64,000 bases of DNA from Chloroflexota bacterium (GTDB lineage Bacteria; Chloroflexota; Anaerolineae; Aggregatilineales; Phototrophicaceae). Under the pieces are notes generated by a model. It searched no databases and was not told the origin of the DNA. It saw nothing but the letters and a program-made list of their open reading frames with translations. Made by a program: the position numbers and the translations under genes. The DNA lies in assembly GCA_028875185.1 (NCBI GenBank), contig JAPPFH010000076.1:1-64000 (forward strand). The letters are read 5' to 3'. Below, in pieces: positions 24,995 through 34,695 of this stretch (the stretch's first letter is position 1; every line of letters starts with the position of its first letter).

Positions 24995-26302
24995 TCAATC
25001 GTACCAATCATCGCGATTGAGCGGCAGGTAACCGCCCGCGCCTTTGCCGTCCACCGTCTTGTAAAGCAAGGCCTGGTGTATCGAGTTGTAGCCGGATTCG
25101 AAAACCCAGCGCGCGCCCGCCAGGTATATCCGCCAGCGCCGATAACCGACCGGGCCCAGCATGTCCAGGATCGTCTCTTCATGCGCTTCGTAGCGCGCGA
25201 GCCAATTCTTCAGCGTCAGCGCGTAATGCTCGCGCAGGCTCTCGACATCGCGCACCTCAAAGCCGGCCTTCGCCGCCACATCGAGCACGTAGGCTATATG
25301 CTGGCTGTCGCCATCGGGGAATATATACTGTTGCACGAAGGAGTCATTCGCTTGGTATTGCGGGATATTTGGTGCCTGGAACAAGGTAATGCCGTGATTC
25401 AAAAACACGCCGCCATGCTTCAGCAAGCGGTAGGCTTTCTCGAAGTAAACCGCCAGATTCTCCCGCCCGACATGCTCAACCATGCCCACGCTGACGATTT
25501 TGTCGAAGGGTTGGTTTTCATCAACCTTGCGGTAATCCAGCAGCTCCGCCCGGCAGCGTCCCGCCAAGCCCGCGGTTTCAATGCGCTCGTTGGCCAGCGC
25601 CAATTGCTTCTCGCTTAATGTGATGCCCAGCGCCTCGACGCCGTAATGCTCGGTCGCGTGCATGATTAGCGCGCCCCAGCCACAGCCGATATCCAGCAGC
25701 CGGTCGCCCGGCTCCAGCCGCAGCTTGCGACAGATATAATCCAGCTTACGGCTCTGCGCCGCATCAATGCTCTCTTCGGGATCCTTAAAATAGGCGCAGG
25801 AATAAACCATCTTCTCATCGAGCCACAGCTCATAAAACTCATTCGAGACATCGTAATGATACTGAATCGCCTGCATATCGCGATTGACCGAATGTTTCTC
25901 CCCAGACAAGTGGGCGATTTGATTGTTGCCGGCGGAATCGCGCGAGGGCAGGCGCAGCAGCTTGGGCGCGAACCGCAGCGTATCCGACCAGCTCCAGCCC
26001 TCCCACAGATAACGCGCCAGATCAATCGCCGCATACAGCTCGCCTTCGATTTCGAAATCGCCGAACATATAAGCTTCGCCTAGCTTGCGCTCAGTCGGAG
26101 GGAAGAACATGCGCCGCAGCGCCGAGGGTCCGTTGAGCACGATGGTGAAGCGAGCGGACGTCGCGTTGCGCGGTTCCCATACGGCGCCATCCCACAGCCG
26201 TACAGCGAAATCGCGACCGGGATATTTCTCGAACACAGCCGTCAGCAGATCTAGCGTATTGGCCACATGGCTATCACGCGTCGTGACTTGTGCCTCAATC
26301 AC
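24995..26302 (-). CDS. cfa: Cyclopropane-fatty-acyl-phospholipid synthase family
   Basis: 435 aa from GTG 26302, with GGAGG 6 nt upstream (a TTG at 26308 overlaps that site and is less likely). The SAM site is LLDIGCGWGALIMHATEHYG, preceded by the HYDVSNEFYELWLDEKMVYSC-type entry region and followed by FDKIVSVGMVEHVGRENL and the C-terminal LTLKNWLARYEAHEE. The enzyme methylenates unsaturated acyl chains of membrane phospholipids. An N-terminal ~110-residue SCP2-like lid region is present. Monocistronic. Confidence 0.93.
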   Translation of the reverse strand: MIEAQVTTRDSHVANTLDLLTAVFEKYPGRDFAVRLWDGAVWEPRNATSARFTIVLNGPSALRRMFFPPTERKLGEAYMFGDFEIEGELYAAIDLARYLWEGWSWSDTLRFAPKLLRLPSRDSAGNNQIAHLSGEKHSVNRDMQAIQYHYDVSNEFYELWLDEKMVYSCAYFKDPEESIDAAQSRKLDYICRKLRLEPGDRLLDIGCGWGALIMHATEHYGVEALGITLSEKQLALANERIETAGLAGRCRAELLDYRKVDENQPFDKIVSVGMVEHVGRENLAVYFEKAYRLLKHGGVFLNHGITLFQAPNIPQYQANDSFVQQYIFPDGDSQHIAYVLDVAAKAGFEVRDVESLREHYALTLKNWLARYEAHEETILDMLGPVGYRRWRIYLAGARWVFESGYNSIHQALLYKTVDGKGAGGYLPLNRDDWYD

Positions 26303-26492
26303 AACCAACCTCCTCTATTCGCCGCGCCACAAGCTGGAAACGGCTAACGAATAGCGCTACTTTTCAAATCGGCGCACATTATAACAAGCTTGACGCCGAA
26401 GTGCGAAACCCAGCGTATAGTGTAGAGAGAGTCAGCTTGACAGACAATTCTCCGCCCGCCAGCGTCATTCGACGCGATGATCGAAATGCCAA

Positions 26493-27164
26493 GTGGTATC
26501 GACGGAAATGCCTGCCAGCAGCGCGCTATCCAGCCAGCCCCAACTGCTCATCGTCGCCGCCAGCCTATTAAGCCGCGCTGGCTTGGCCGCCTTGCTGCAA
26601 GAGCGCGGCTGCATCGTTCTCGGGCAAGTCGATGGCGCGGACCTGGAGCGCGACCTTGACCGCCTGGAGCCGGATATTCTGGTCATTGATTTCGGCTGGG
26701 AGGCGGACGCCATGCGCGCGCTCCTCGCTCGTATTGATAAGGACATCCCCGTCCTTGCCACGATCTTGCACGACGACGAGCCAGCGTTGGCGCCGCTGCT
26801 CGGCTTGCTGCGCGCCTTCCCGCGCTTCGCCCTGCTGCTGAACGACAGCCATCCCGATGCCATCGCCGCCGCCATCGCCGCCCTCGAGCAGGGGCTGACC
26901 GTTATCGACCCGCGCCTGGCTGGCCTGCTGGGCTCGGCAGCGTCTGCTGAATATCCGCCGCCGGCCGATCCCTTGACCGCGCGTGAAAATGAAGTGCTGC
27001 AACTGCTCGCTCGCGGGCTCACCAATCGCGCCATCGCCCACGAATTAGGCATCACCCAGCATACGGTGAAGTATCACGTCAACGCGATTATGAGCAAGCT
27101 GGCGGCTCAAAGCCGCACCGAAGCGGTCGTCCGCGCCACCCAACTGGGCTTGATTGTGCTTTAG
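26493..27164 (+). CDS. LuxR-type regulator with degenerate receiver domain
   Basis: 223 aa. The C-terminus is a clear LuxR/FixJ helix-turn-helix (LTARENEVLQLLARGLTNRA, then HELGITQHTVKYHV). The N-terminal domain has the receiver pattern with a possible phospho-acceptor Asp66 (DILVIDFG), but the acidic pair after strand 1 is replaced (LLIVAAS, 18-24) and the conserved Lys is not seen, so phosphorylation is doubtful. GTG 26493 or ATG 26508 may start it. No histidine kinase is nearby. Confidence 0.85.
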   Translation: MVSTEMPASSALSSQPQLLIVAASLLSRAGLAALLQERGCIVLGQVDGADLERDLDRLEPDILVIDFGWEADAMRALLARIDKDIPVLATILHDDEPALAPLLGLLRAFPRFALLLNDSHPDAIAAAIAALEQGLTVIDPRLAGLLGSAASAEYPPPADPLTARENEVLQLLARGLTNRAIAHELGITQHTVKYHVNAIMSKLAAQSRTEAVVRATQLGLIVL

Positions 27165-27251
27165 GTTCTGCAAGCATCACAGGTAGTTTCTTGGTCTTTC
27201 GCGACTTGCATTTCGCTTTGTTTGCGGATTTAGCAATTGGAGCGAGCCACG

Positions 27252-27281
27252 TTGAGACCTATCGCCGTCTGTGGCAAGATT
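27252..27281 (+). promoter_or_regulatory. Probable promoter of the SDR gene (leaderless)
   Basis: TTGAGA (27252-27257), 18 bp, then AAGATT (27276-27281), 5 nt before ATG 27287. No Shine-Dalgarno sequence can fit, so a leaderless transcript is likely. Confidence 0.5.
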
Positions 27282-27286
27282 AGCGT

Positions 27287-28306
27287 ATGAAAGCACTGGT
27301 CACTGGCGCCACCGGTTTCGTCGGCTCGCACCTGACGCGCATGTTCATTGAGCGCGGCGGCCGCGCGCGCGTCCTTTACCGCTCCGAGAAGAAACTGCCC
27401 ATCCTGGGTGGACTAGACGTCGAAGCCATCGCCGGCGATCTCGACGATGTCAGTCTTCTTGAAGCAGCGTGCGCCGATTGCGATGTGGTCTTCCATGTCG
27501 CCGCCAAAGCCGATTACTGGAAAGACGACGACCGCGACGCGCTTTGGCGCGTCAATGTAGACGGGACGCGCAATCTTCTAACCGCGGCAAAATCCGCTGG
27601 CGTCCGCCGCTTCATCTTCACCAGCAGCGCATCGACAATCGGCATCCGCCCGGGCGATGAACCAGCCGATGAAAGCGATGCCTTTAATCTGGCGCCCGAC
27701 CGCTTCTGGTATGCCTGGACCAAGCTCAAGGCGGAAGAAGTCGTCGCTGAATTCGTCGCCGACGGCATGGATATCGTCACGCTCAATCCCACCGTCATCA
27801 TCGGTCCGGGCGACCTCAACGCCATCTCCGGCAGCTTCATCCTGGAGACGGCACGCTGGCAATGGCTGGCGCCGATGTCCTCTGGCGGCTTGGCGGTCAT
27901 TGACGCGCGCGATGTGGCGCGCGCGCATCTCAACGCGGTCGAGCGGGGGCGCAGCGGCGAGCGCTATATCCTCAACACAGTCAACTTAACTTATCGTCAG
28001 TGGTTTCGCATGATCGCCCGGGCTTGCGGCGTCCGCGCGCCAGCCTTCTCCATGCCCAACGGCCTGCTGGAGCCGACAGCGCGCGTCATCGAGCTATTTC
28101 GCGCGCTTGGGATCCAGACGCCAATGGACGCAAATCAGACACGGCTCGGCGGCGCCCATGTCTACTTCGACGGCGGCAAAGCCCGGCGCGAACTCTTTGC
28201 GCCACGTATCGATATCGAGACCAGCCTGCGCGACGCCTTCGACTGGTATGAACAGAATGGCTACATCAAGCGCGCTTGGCTTTCGCGGCTGATTGGCTCG
28301 ATTTAG
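27287..28306 (+). CDS. Extended SDR, NAD-dependent epimerase/dehydratase (dihydroflavonol-reductase-like)
   Basis: 339 aa. The cofactor loop is VTGATGFVGSHL at residues 4-15, the catalytic Ser lies in FIFTSSAST, and Tyr/Lys in WYAWTKLKAEE give the YxxxK pair. The overall pattern (AACADCDVVFHVAAKADYW, GERYILNTVNLTY) is that of the HpnA/dihydroflavonol-4-reductase branch, which reduces or epimerises sugar- or terpenoid-linked substrates. HpnA relatives often sit in hopanoid clusters, but none is seen here, so the substrate is open. Confidence 0.87.
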   Translation: MKALVTGATGFVGSHLTRMFIERGGRARVLYRSEKKLPILGGLDVEAIAGDLDDVSLLEAACADCDVVFHVAAKADYWKDDDRDALWRVNVDGTRNLLTAAKSAGVRRFIFTSSASTIGIRPGDEPADESDAFNLAPDRFWYAWTKLKAEEVVAEFVADGMDIVTLNPTVIIGPGDLNAISGSFILETARWQWLAPMSSGGLAVIDARDVARAHLNAVERGRSGERYILNTVNLTYRQWFRMIARACGVRAPAFSMPNGLLEPTARVIELFRALGIQTPMDANQTRLGGAHVYFDGGKARRELFAPRIDIETSLRDAFDWYEQNGYIKRAWLSRLIGSI

Positions 28307-28339
28307 CTATGCTGCGACAAATATCGTAGGGTCAATCTA

Positions 28340-29008
28340 TCAGATCGCCCGCCGAACCAGATCTTCAAACAGGGGCAGCCCGCGGTCTCGCATCCGCTCC
28401 GGATGAAACTGAACCGCGATGACGCGGCCGTCGTCCGACTCGATCGCCTCAATCACGCCATCGGCACTCCGCGCCGCCACACGCATTCCCGCGCCCAAAC
28501 GCGCCACCGCTTGTATATGACGCGTATTGGTCCGCATCCGCTCGACGCCCAGTATCAGTGCCAGCCTGCTGCCCGGCTCTATCTGAATCTCGTGATCGCG
28601 GGCGCCGCGCTCGCTGCTGTGGGCAGAGGCGCCTCGCTGATGCTGAGCATCGCCATAGATCGCCCCGCCCGCCATCGCGTTGGCGAATTGCATCCCATAA
28701 CAGATACCGAGAAATGGTCTCTCCGCCATCGCCTGATAAATCAACTCGTCGCTGCGGTCGCGGGCTTGGTCCACCGCTGGCAGATCCTTCGGCAGCGCGC
28801 CGATTAACCCGCGGCTGATGCCTGGTCCGCCGGTGATGATCAGCCCGTCGAGCAGCGCCGCAAAAGCCCGCGCCGCCGCCGCTGATTCAAGAACCGGCGC
28901 GATGACGGGCAATCCCCCAGCCGCTTCCACCGCGCGAATATAATTCAGATCGAGCGTCTGGCGCCCGTTCTCAAGGCTTGTTGTAATGCCGATTCGCGGA
29001 CGGGTCAT
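28340..29008 (-). CDS. Gamma-glutamyl-gamma-aminobutyrate hydrolase family (peptidase C26)
   Basis: 222-aa class I glutamine-amidotransferase-like hydrolase. The nucleophile Cys lies in FLGICYGMQFANAMAGG, the oxyanion region in DGLIITGGPGISRG, and the His/Glu of the triad in VAVQFHPERM-like VIAVQFHPERM. PuuD-type members cleave gamma-glutamyl-GABA in putrescine breakdown; others act on folyl-polyglutamates or similar compounds. A second, diverged member lies at 47097. The downstream DinB-type gene starts 7 bp upstream on the same strand, suggesting one operon. Confidence 0.88.
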   Translation of the reverse strand: MTRPRIGITTSLENGRQTLDLNYIRAVEAAGGLPVIAPVLESAAAARAFAALLDGLIITGGPGISRGLIGALPKDLPAVDQARDRSDELIYQAMAERPFLGICYGMQFANAMAGGAIYGDAQHQRGASAHSSERGARDHEIQIEPGSRLALILGVERMRTNTRHIQAVARLGAGMRVAARSADGVIEAIESDDGRVIAVQFHPERMRDRGLPLFEDLVRRAI

Positions 29009-29014
29009 GAACTG

Positions 29015-29518
29015 TCAGTGGGGTCGGAAGGGCAGGTCATCCATGTTGCCTATGAACTCGGGCAGATTGCGCGCGCCCAGCATCTGGCGTGTGGCATGCG
29101 CCTCGCCCAAGTGATACCAATAATGATAGATAACGCGCTGCAGCATAGTGCCGATTGACTCCTCCAGCGCCTCGCCCTTCCATTGAAAATGCTCCTGCAG
29201 TTTTTCAGTGGTCAGGGAATCCAGGAAGATATCGGCGTTGGCTGTCACCTCGCGCCAAGCAGCCCACATATGATCGAGCTTCGGCGTCGAAGGCGGGCAG
29301 CCAAAACCGCAGACCTTGCGCAATTCCGGCTGGATAACTTTTCCTTGTCCCAGAAAGACGAAAACTCGATTCTCGTGATCGGCCAGATGCCCAATCGTCC
29401 AACTGATGCAATTCATCTGCCCGTGCCGCGCGTAAGAGTCCGGCAAGCTCAAGCCATCCAGACAGCGCAGAAATTCCGCGCGCGTGAATCGAAGCTGCTC
29501 CACCAGCGGATGCGCCAT
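29015..29518 (-). CDS. DinB-family protein
   Basis: 167 aa, four-helix bundle of the DinB/DinB_2 type. Likely metal ligands are the three histidines in IGHLADHENRV and VIYHYWYHLGEAHATRQML. Members are thiol transferases or damage-inducible proteins, often using bacillithiol or mycothiol as partner, but many are uncharacterised. The gene lies 6 bp before the C26 hydrolase gene on the same strand. Confidence 0.85.
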   Translation of the reverse strand: MAHPLVEQLRFTRAEFLRCLDGLSLPDSYARHGQMNCISWTIGHLADHENRVFVFLGQGKVIQPELRKVCGFGCPPSTPKLDHMWAAWREVTANADIFLDSLTTEKLQEHFQWKGEALEESIGTMLQRVIYHYWYHLGEAHATRQMLGARNLPEFIGNMDDLPFRPH

Positions 29519-29612
29519 CGCTCGTCCCTTTCAAATCGCTTTCTATTTCACGCTTGCAAGGGCGACGCTTGCATTGCCCTCATTCGCAATTTCTACCTGT
29601 TGGCGAAGCAGT

Positions 29613-30986
29613 TCAGCAGCAGCGTTCCGGCTGCGTTCGAGAAAGCGCAAAGTCGCTGTCCGCTACCGGTATCGCGTCGATGGCGAGCAGGGCCGGCTGC
29701 GCCGCTTCCGCCGGGCTGCAGCAGACCAAGTCATCGGTGTAATCCGTGACGCAGACGCCCGTCTCCGGCAAGTTTAACTGCACAGCGCGCGCCGCTTCCC
29801 AATCGCCACAGAGCGCCGCGGCAACCGAACGAACCTGCTCATAACCCGTCGCCGCCAGGAAAGTCGGCGCCCGCCCGTAACTCTTCATGCCGACGATGTA
29901 AAAGTCCACCTCCGGCTGGCGCAGCTCGGCTTCGCCATGCGGCCGCACTGTGCCGCAGCTATGCAGATTGGGGTCGATCAGCGGCGCCAAACTGCGCGTC
30001 GCCTCGACAGCCGGGTCCAGCTCCAGCCGCAATTCGCGCAGCATCGCCAGGTCGGGCCGCGAGCCAGTGCAGACGATGATCTCGTCGGCGAAATGGTCTT
30101 GCGTCTCGCCCTGTATATCGCCGCGCAAGCGCAGCCCTGCGCCTGCAGGCGACACCTCTTTCACAGCGAAGGGCGCCAATATCCGTAGCGCGCCCGCGTC
30201 AACCGCCGCCTTAATCCGCGCGCCGAGCTGACCGCGCGCTGGCAAGGCATCGTTTTCGCCACCACCATAAACCTTGCGGGTGTTGTCGCCGCGCATGACC
30301 CAGATAACTTCCGTCCGTGGCTGCGATTCTCTCAGGCTGAGCAAATCGAGCAGCGCATTGATCGCCGAGTGCCCGCTGCCGACGACCATCACCCGCCGCC
30401 CGGAATAACGCTCGCGCTCGCGCCCCAGCAGATCGGGAATGCCATAAATCAGCCGCCCGCGCAAGCTTGTCTCGCCAATCGCCGGCGTGCCGTTCGCCCC
30501 TAGCGGATTCGGCTTTCCCCAGGTCCCCGACGCATCAATCACGGCGCGCGCCTCGATCAGGTCTTCTCGCCCGTCTGTGCTGAGCGCATGCAATTGAAAT
30601 GGCATTCGCTCGCGTCCGGCATCTTTGACTTTGTCGCAATTGCGCCGGCTGATATTGAGGACGCGCGTACCAGTGTGTATCACAGCGCGCATCGGCGGCA
30701 GCTCCGCCAGCGGCTGCAAATATCGCTCGACCAATTCGGCGCCAGTCGGCAATTCTTCGGGGCGCGGCATTTGCCAGCCCGCGCTTTCCAGCAGCCGGAC
30801 GCTCGCCGCATCCACATTGAATTCCCACGGCGAAAACATCCGGACATGGCCCCAATCCAGCACATTTGCGCCGACGCGCTCGCCCGCTTCAAACAGGATC
30901 GGACGCTCGCCGCGTTCGATCAAATGCGCCGCCGCCGCCAAGCCAACGGGCCCGCCGCCGATAATCGCCACCGGCAAGTGATTCAT
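29613..30986 (-). CDS. FAD/NAD(P)-dependent flavoprotein oxidoreductase
   Basis: 457 aa. The N-terminal FAD loop is VAIIGGGPVGLAAAAHLIERG, the second dinucleotide loop is VMVVGSGHSAINALLDL mid-protein, and a third motif, IVCTGSRPDL, lies near the end of the core. The segment WGHVRMFSPWEFNVD and the ASGTWGKPNPLGANG motif resemble flavin monooxygenase-like proteins that in some bacteria sit in arsenic gene clusters. The C-terminal tail carries extra cysteines (VCCSP, then CC at the end), which could bind a thiophilic metal. That link is a suggestion only; no ars gene is nearby. Confidence 0.82.
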   Translation of the reverse strand: MNHLPVAIIGGGPVGLAAAAHLIERGERPILFEAGERVGANVLDWGHVRMFSPWEFNVDAASVRLLESAGWQMPRPEELPTGAELVERYLQPLAELPPMRAVIHTGTRVLNISRRNCDKVKDAGRERMPFQLHALSTDGREDLIEARAVIDASGTWGKPNPLGANGTPAIGETSLRGRLIYGIPDLLGRERERYSGRRVMVVGSGHSAINALLDLLSLRESQPRTEVIWVMRGDNTRKVYGGGENDALPARGQLGARIKAAVDAGALRILAPFAVKEVSPAGAGLRLRGDIQGETQDHFADEIIVCTGSRPDLAMLRELRLELDPAVEATRSLAPLIDPNLHSCGTVRPHGEAELRQPEVDFYIVGMKSYGRAPTFLAATGYEQVRSVAAALCGDWEAARAVQLNLPETGVCVTDYTDDLVCCSPAEAAQPALLAIDAIPVADSDFALSRTQPERCC

Positions 30987-31056
30987 TGCCCCTCCCCGAT
31001 AATGAATTGATGAATGCTTGATATGAAATTGACCAACAATAGCGCGCGAATCTTAC

Positions 31057-32988
31057 TTAATAGCCCAGCTTCAGCGCCACTTCTTCCAAGTGGTCTGTTG
31101 GGCCGATCAGCGTCAGCTCATCATCAACGTGCAGGTTGGTATAACCATGCGGCACAATCGAATGCCCGCGCCGAACAATCGCCATCACCAGCACATCATC
31201 AGGCAGGATCAATTCACGCAAGTGCAAGCCATCCACATTCGGGTCGGTGATCGTCACTTGTATCACATCATGATCGGGATCGTCTTCAAAGACCATCGCC
31301 GCCAATTGGGGCGCGCGCACGAAGTTGTCCAGCAGATGCACCATCGCATTCGCCGGATCCAAAACATGCACGCCAAGCTCGCGGAATTGCTCAACCAGAT
31401 TGAAGGTATTCAGCCGCGCGATCTGCCGCGTGATGCCGAATTCCTCGTAAAAGATCTGGCAGAGCTTGAGGCTGTCTTCGTCATCGGGCAAGAGCGTCAC
31501 CGCCACTTCGGTTTTTGGCTCGATGATTTCGCGCACATGTTCGGCGGAAATCTCCGGCAGCCAGTGTTCGTGCCGCAGCCCGTCGGATGCTGTAAGCGCC
31601 GTCACATGAGACTGGTCGATATCCACCAGCTTGACGCGCCAGCCATGCGCCAGCAAACGCTCCGCCAGCTGCCGCGATTGATTCTCGATGCCGACGATGA
31701 CCACATCGAGGATTTCATCATCGGCGATGTCCTTGGGCAGATGTGATTCGCCGACCAAGCGAATGGCGTACTTGAAAAAGGGCGGCCCCGCCAACTGGCT
31801 CAATACGATCGCCGATACCATCAAGGTAGCGAACTCATTGCCCAGTTGCGGGAACTCAATCGCGACTTCCTTGGCCAAGCCCAAGCCGACGCCCGCCTGC
31901 GTGATGTATGCCATCCAGGTCAGCCGATTGAATCGCGCCGGATCGCGGGCCAGCGTCCCGCCGATATAACCGCCGATGAATAGCGCCCCCAGACGTACAG
32001 CGAATATCAGCAGCGTGATCGGCAGCAGCGCCTGCAAAACGCTCAGATCCAGCGCTTGGCCTATCAGCGTGAAAAAGATGACAAATATCGGCATCTCCAC
32101 CCGATGCAGCAGATGGCGCAATTCCGAGCGATAAGGCGAGCGATTGGTTATCCAGAAACTGGCGACCATGCAGATGAGCAGCGGCTCAAACAGCAGCTCA
32201 AAAGGCAGATTGTCATGGCTGAAATGCCGAATCTCCCCCGCGAGCGCAAATACGAGATAGCCAATCAGAAGCAGCAGAGCGATCTTCAGCCAGTCTTCCC
32301 AGTGGGTGCGCAGGATCAGCCCCATCAGTTTCGCGATGAGGATGCCGAAGCCGATCGACGCCAGGATTTCGAACGCGACCAACGCGATGAATCCCAGGTT
32401 GAAGCTGCGGCCAGTCAAAAGCGTCGCGGCGATAGAGGTGCTAAAAGCGAATAGAATGACGATCAGCACATCTTTGACCAAGGTCACGCCCAGCACGCCT
32501 TTGACAAAGGGGCCGCGCGCCCGCATCTCGTTGATGATGGCGATGGCTGAAGACGGTGAACGCGCCGCCAGAATCGTGCCCGCCAGCAGCGAGACTGCCG
32601 CTCTGCCCGCGGTCGACAACCCCTGCATAAAGGGGATGGCGTCGGCCATAAGGAAAATCGCCGCTCCGCAGAAAATATATATCGCCGCGATCTGCGTTAG
32701 CGTATTCCAGCCGATGCTCCGATAGCGCCCGCGTAATTCATCGAGCGCCATTTCGCTGCCGGCGGCGAATGCGATGAAAGCCAGCGACACCTCATCGAGA
32801 AAGCGCAGAATCTCGACATTCGGAACCTCCATAAACTGCAATACGAAGGGGCCCGCCAGCAAGCCAGCGAAAAGATAGCCGCTGATCAAGGGCAGATGAA
32901 CGCGAGTCGCGAATCGACCTATCTGATAAGCCGCTAATGCCGTGAATGCGAAACTGGCTAGGGAAACAGCCAGCAGACCGTAATCCAA
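31057..32988 (-). CDS. CPA2-family cation:proton antiporter with TrkA-N/TrkA-C domains
   Basis: 643 aa. The membrane half has about 12 helices (VHLPLISGYLFAGLLAGPF; TILAARSPSSAIAIINEM; GVGLGLAKEVAIEF). A cytosolic TrkA-N Rossmann domain (DVVIVGIENQSRQLAERLL) and a TrkA-C domain ending GYTNLHVDDELTLIG follow. Such KefB/GerN-like carriers exchange K+ or Na+ for H+ and are gated by nucleotides. Here the Gly-rich NAD loop has lost its second and third glycines (GIENQS), so nucleotide gating may differ. Confidence 0.9.
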   Translation of the reverse strand: MDYGLLAVSLASFAFTALAAYQIGRFATRVHLPLISGYLFAGLLAGPFVLQFMEVPNVEILRFLDEVSLAFIAFAAGSEMALDELRGRYRSIGWNTLTQIAAIYIFCGAAIFLMADAIPFMQGLSTAGRAAVSLLAGTILAARSPSSAIAIINEMRARGPFVKGVLGVTLVKDVLIVILFAFSTSIAATLLTGRSFNLGFIALVAFEILASIGFGILIAKLMGLILRTHWEDWLKIALLLLIGYLVFALAGEIRHFSHDNLPFELLFEPLLICMVASFWITNRSPYRSELRHLLHRVEMPIFVIFFTLIGQALDLSVLQALLPITLLIFAVRLGALFIGGYIGGTLARDPARFNRLTWMAYITQAGVGLGLAKEVAIEFPQLGNEFATLMVSAIVLSQLAGPPFFKYAIRLVGESHLPKDIADDEILDVVIVGIENQSRQLAERLLAHGWRVKLVDIDQSHVTALTASDGLRHEHWLPEISAEHVREIIEPKTEVAVTLLPDDEDSLKLCQIFYEEFGITRQIARLNTFNLVEQFRELGVHVLDPANAMVHLLDNFVRAPQLAAMVFEDDPDHDVIQVTITDPNVDGLHLRELILPDDVLVMAIVRRGHSIVPHGYTNLHVDDELTLIGPTDHLEEVALKLGY

Positions 32989-33100
32989 ACGTCGATTCCT
33001 GAGCTAGTGGGTTGAGTGCTTATCTTGCCAGAAACTGTCGTTATTCTAGCAAATCTGGTCTGGCTGTACAGCCTGTAAAGATGCCGCGAGCGGCTGCGAA

Positions 33101-34576
33101 TCAGCCGGCTGCAGCGCGAGCGCCACCAAGACGCCGCTCCAAGTCCGCCGCCAGCCGCCCCATAAGGGTGACGGTCTGCCGCAAATCGGAGGACGTGGTG
33201 CGCGGATTGTTCGTAACCAGGCGCATGACTGGTCTCCCGAGCAGCACCGAAGACGAAGCGAAGGCGAAGCTGTTGGCGGCCATGGCGCCCGGCAGCGCAT
33301 CCGTGACCGCATCCGCCAAGCTTTCATCGCCGGCGCTCGGCTTGTATCGAAACGTTACAATCGCCATTTGCGCCGGGGTAACGATCTCCCATTGCCCGGC
33401 GTCGCGCAAGAGCGATTCGGCCATTTCAGCCAACTTGAATCCACGTTCAATCGCACCCCGCATCGCGCCCAGACCAAATACTTTCAGGCTCATCCAAAAC
33501 TTCAAGGCGCGAAAATAACGCGTCAACTGTATGCCCTGATACATATAATTCATCTCTTCGCCGACCTCTCGCTTGCTGTGTTCCTCGGCGTCAGCCAAGA
33601 AATGCGCGCTATCCTTAAATGTCTCGCCTAACCAGTGTCGGTCCTGCACCAGCAGGGTGCTGCACTCAACCGGTTGGAACATCCATTTATGCGCGTCCCA
33701 AGTCAAGGTATGCGCGCGATCAATGCCGGCCAGCTCCATTTTTCTGTGCTCGGTCAAACAGGCCGACGTGCCATAAGCGCCGTCCACATGCAACCATAGG
33801 TCCTCGCGCTGACACAGATCCGCCAAATCATTCAGCGGATCCACCGCGCCCGTATTGGTTGCGCCCGCTGTCGCCGCAATGCAGAACGGACGCTTGCCCG
33901 CGGCTCTGTCCTCCGCTATCGCCGCTTCGAGATCCGCCACGGGCAGCCGGAAATCCTTGTCGGCATGGATTTCGCGCAGCTGCTCGGGCTCAAATCCGAG
34001 AATGCGCAAACCGCGCGAAATGACGAAGTGCGCCTGATCCGAGCAGTAGACGACGGCATCGCGCATATCGCCGCTTAGATGAACCTGCCGCGCCACCGCC
34101 AAGCCGGTCAGATTCGCCACTGCGCCGCCGCTAACAAACAAACCGCCCGCCTCTTCCGGCATGCCCACGAGCTCGCGCAGCCAGCCGATGGCCAGCCTCT
34201 CGACTTGCGCAGCGCCGGTTCCCAGCGGATACAAGGCGTTAAAGATGTTGTAGCCGGAAGCCAGGGTATCGGCCATGGCGCCGACAAAATTGCTTGAGGA
34301 GGGAATATAGGCGAAGAAGCGTGGATGATCGAGGTGGTCTATTGTCGACAGCACCTGCCGCTCGAACTGCTCCAAGACGTCTTCCCACGGTGACCCCTTC
34401 TCCGGCAGCGGCTCGCTCAAGATTTCATCGAAGGTCACTTGATCCAGCGCTCGCGTCACCGGGAATTGGGCTTGCGCTCCATGGTAATCCACCAGCATAT
34501 CGATGATGCGGTAGCCCATCTCACGCATCTCATCAGCGCTGAGCTTAATTTGGTCACGTGGGTTTAAACCGCGCAT
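33101..34576 (-). CDS. PLP-dependent group II decarboxylase (aromatic-L-amino-acid decarboxylase type), copy 1
   Basis: 491 aa. The PLP lysine lies in TWDAHKWMFQP, the cofactor-ring histidine in CSDQAHFVISRGLR, and the Asp in [11 protein letters not shown]. The N-terminal [18 protein letters not shown] segment contacts substrate. The enzyme decarboxylates an aromatic amino acid or a similar substrate to its amine. It is a tandem paralog of the gene at 34696 and is transcribed with it, 119 bp apart, with the upstream copy first. Confidence 0.93.
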   Translation of the reverse strand: MRGLNPRDQIKLSADEMREMGYRIIDMLVDYHGAQAQFPVTRALDQVTFDEILSEPLPEKGSPWEDVLEQFERQVLSTIDHLDHPRFFAYIPSSSNFVGAMADTLASGYNIFNALYPLGTGAAQVERLAIGWLRELVGMPEEAGGLFVSGGAVANLTGLAVARQVHLSGDMRDAVVYCSDQAHFVISRGLRILGFEPEQLREIHADKDFRLPVADLEAAIAEDRAAGKRPFCIAATAGATNTGAVDPLNDLADLCQREDLWLHVDGAYGTSACLTEHRKMELAGIDRAHTLTWDAHKWMFQPVECSTLLVQDRHWLGETFKDSAHFLADAEEHSKREVGEEMNYMYQGIQLTRYFRALKFWMSLKVFGLGAMRGAIERGFKLAEMAESLLRDAGQWEIVTPAQMAIVTFRYKPSAGDESLADAVTDALPGAMAANSFAFASSSVLLGRPVMRLVTNNPRTTSSDLRQTVTLMGRLAADLERRLGGARAAAG

Positions 34577-34695
34577 GAGATTTCCTTCAACAACTATATT
34601 GCAATTGAGGCGCGTCAGGAAAAAACCTTACCCATGGGTACTTGAAAGTATTTTGCAACTTGTAGACAGTCGCGCGGGCTGCGCGGATGGGCAGT

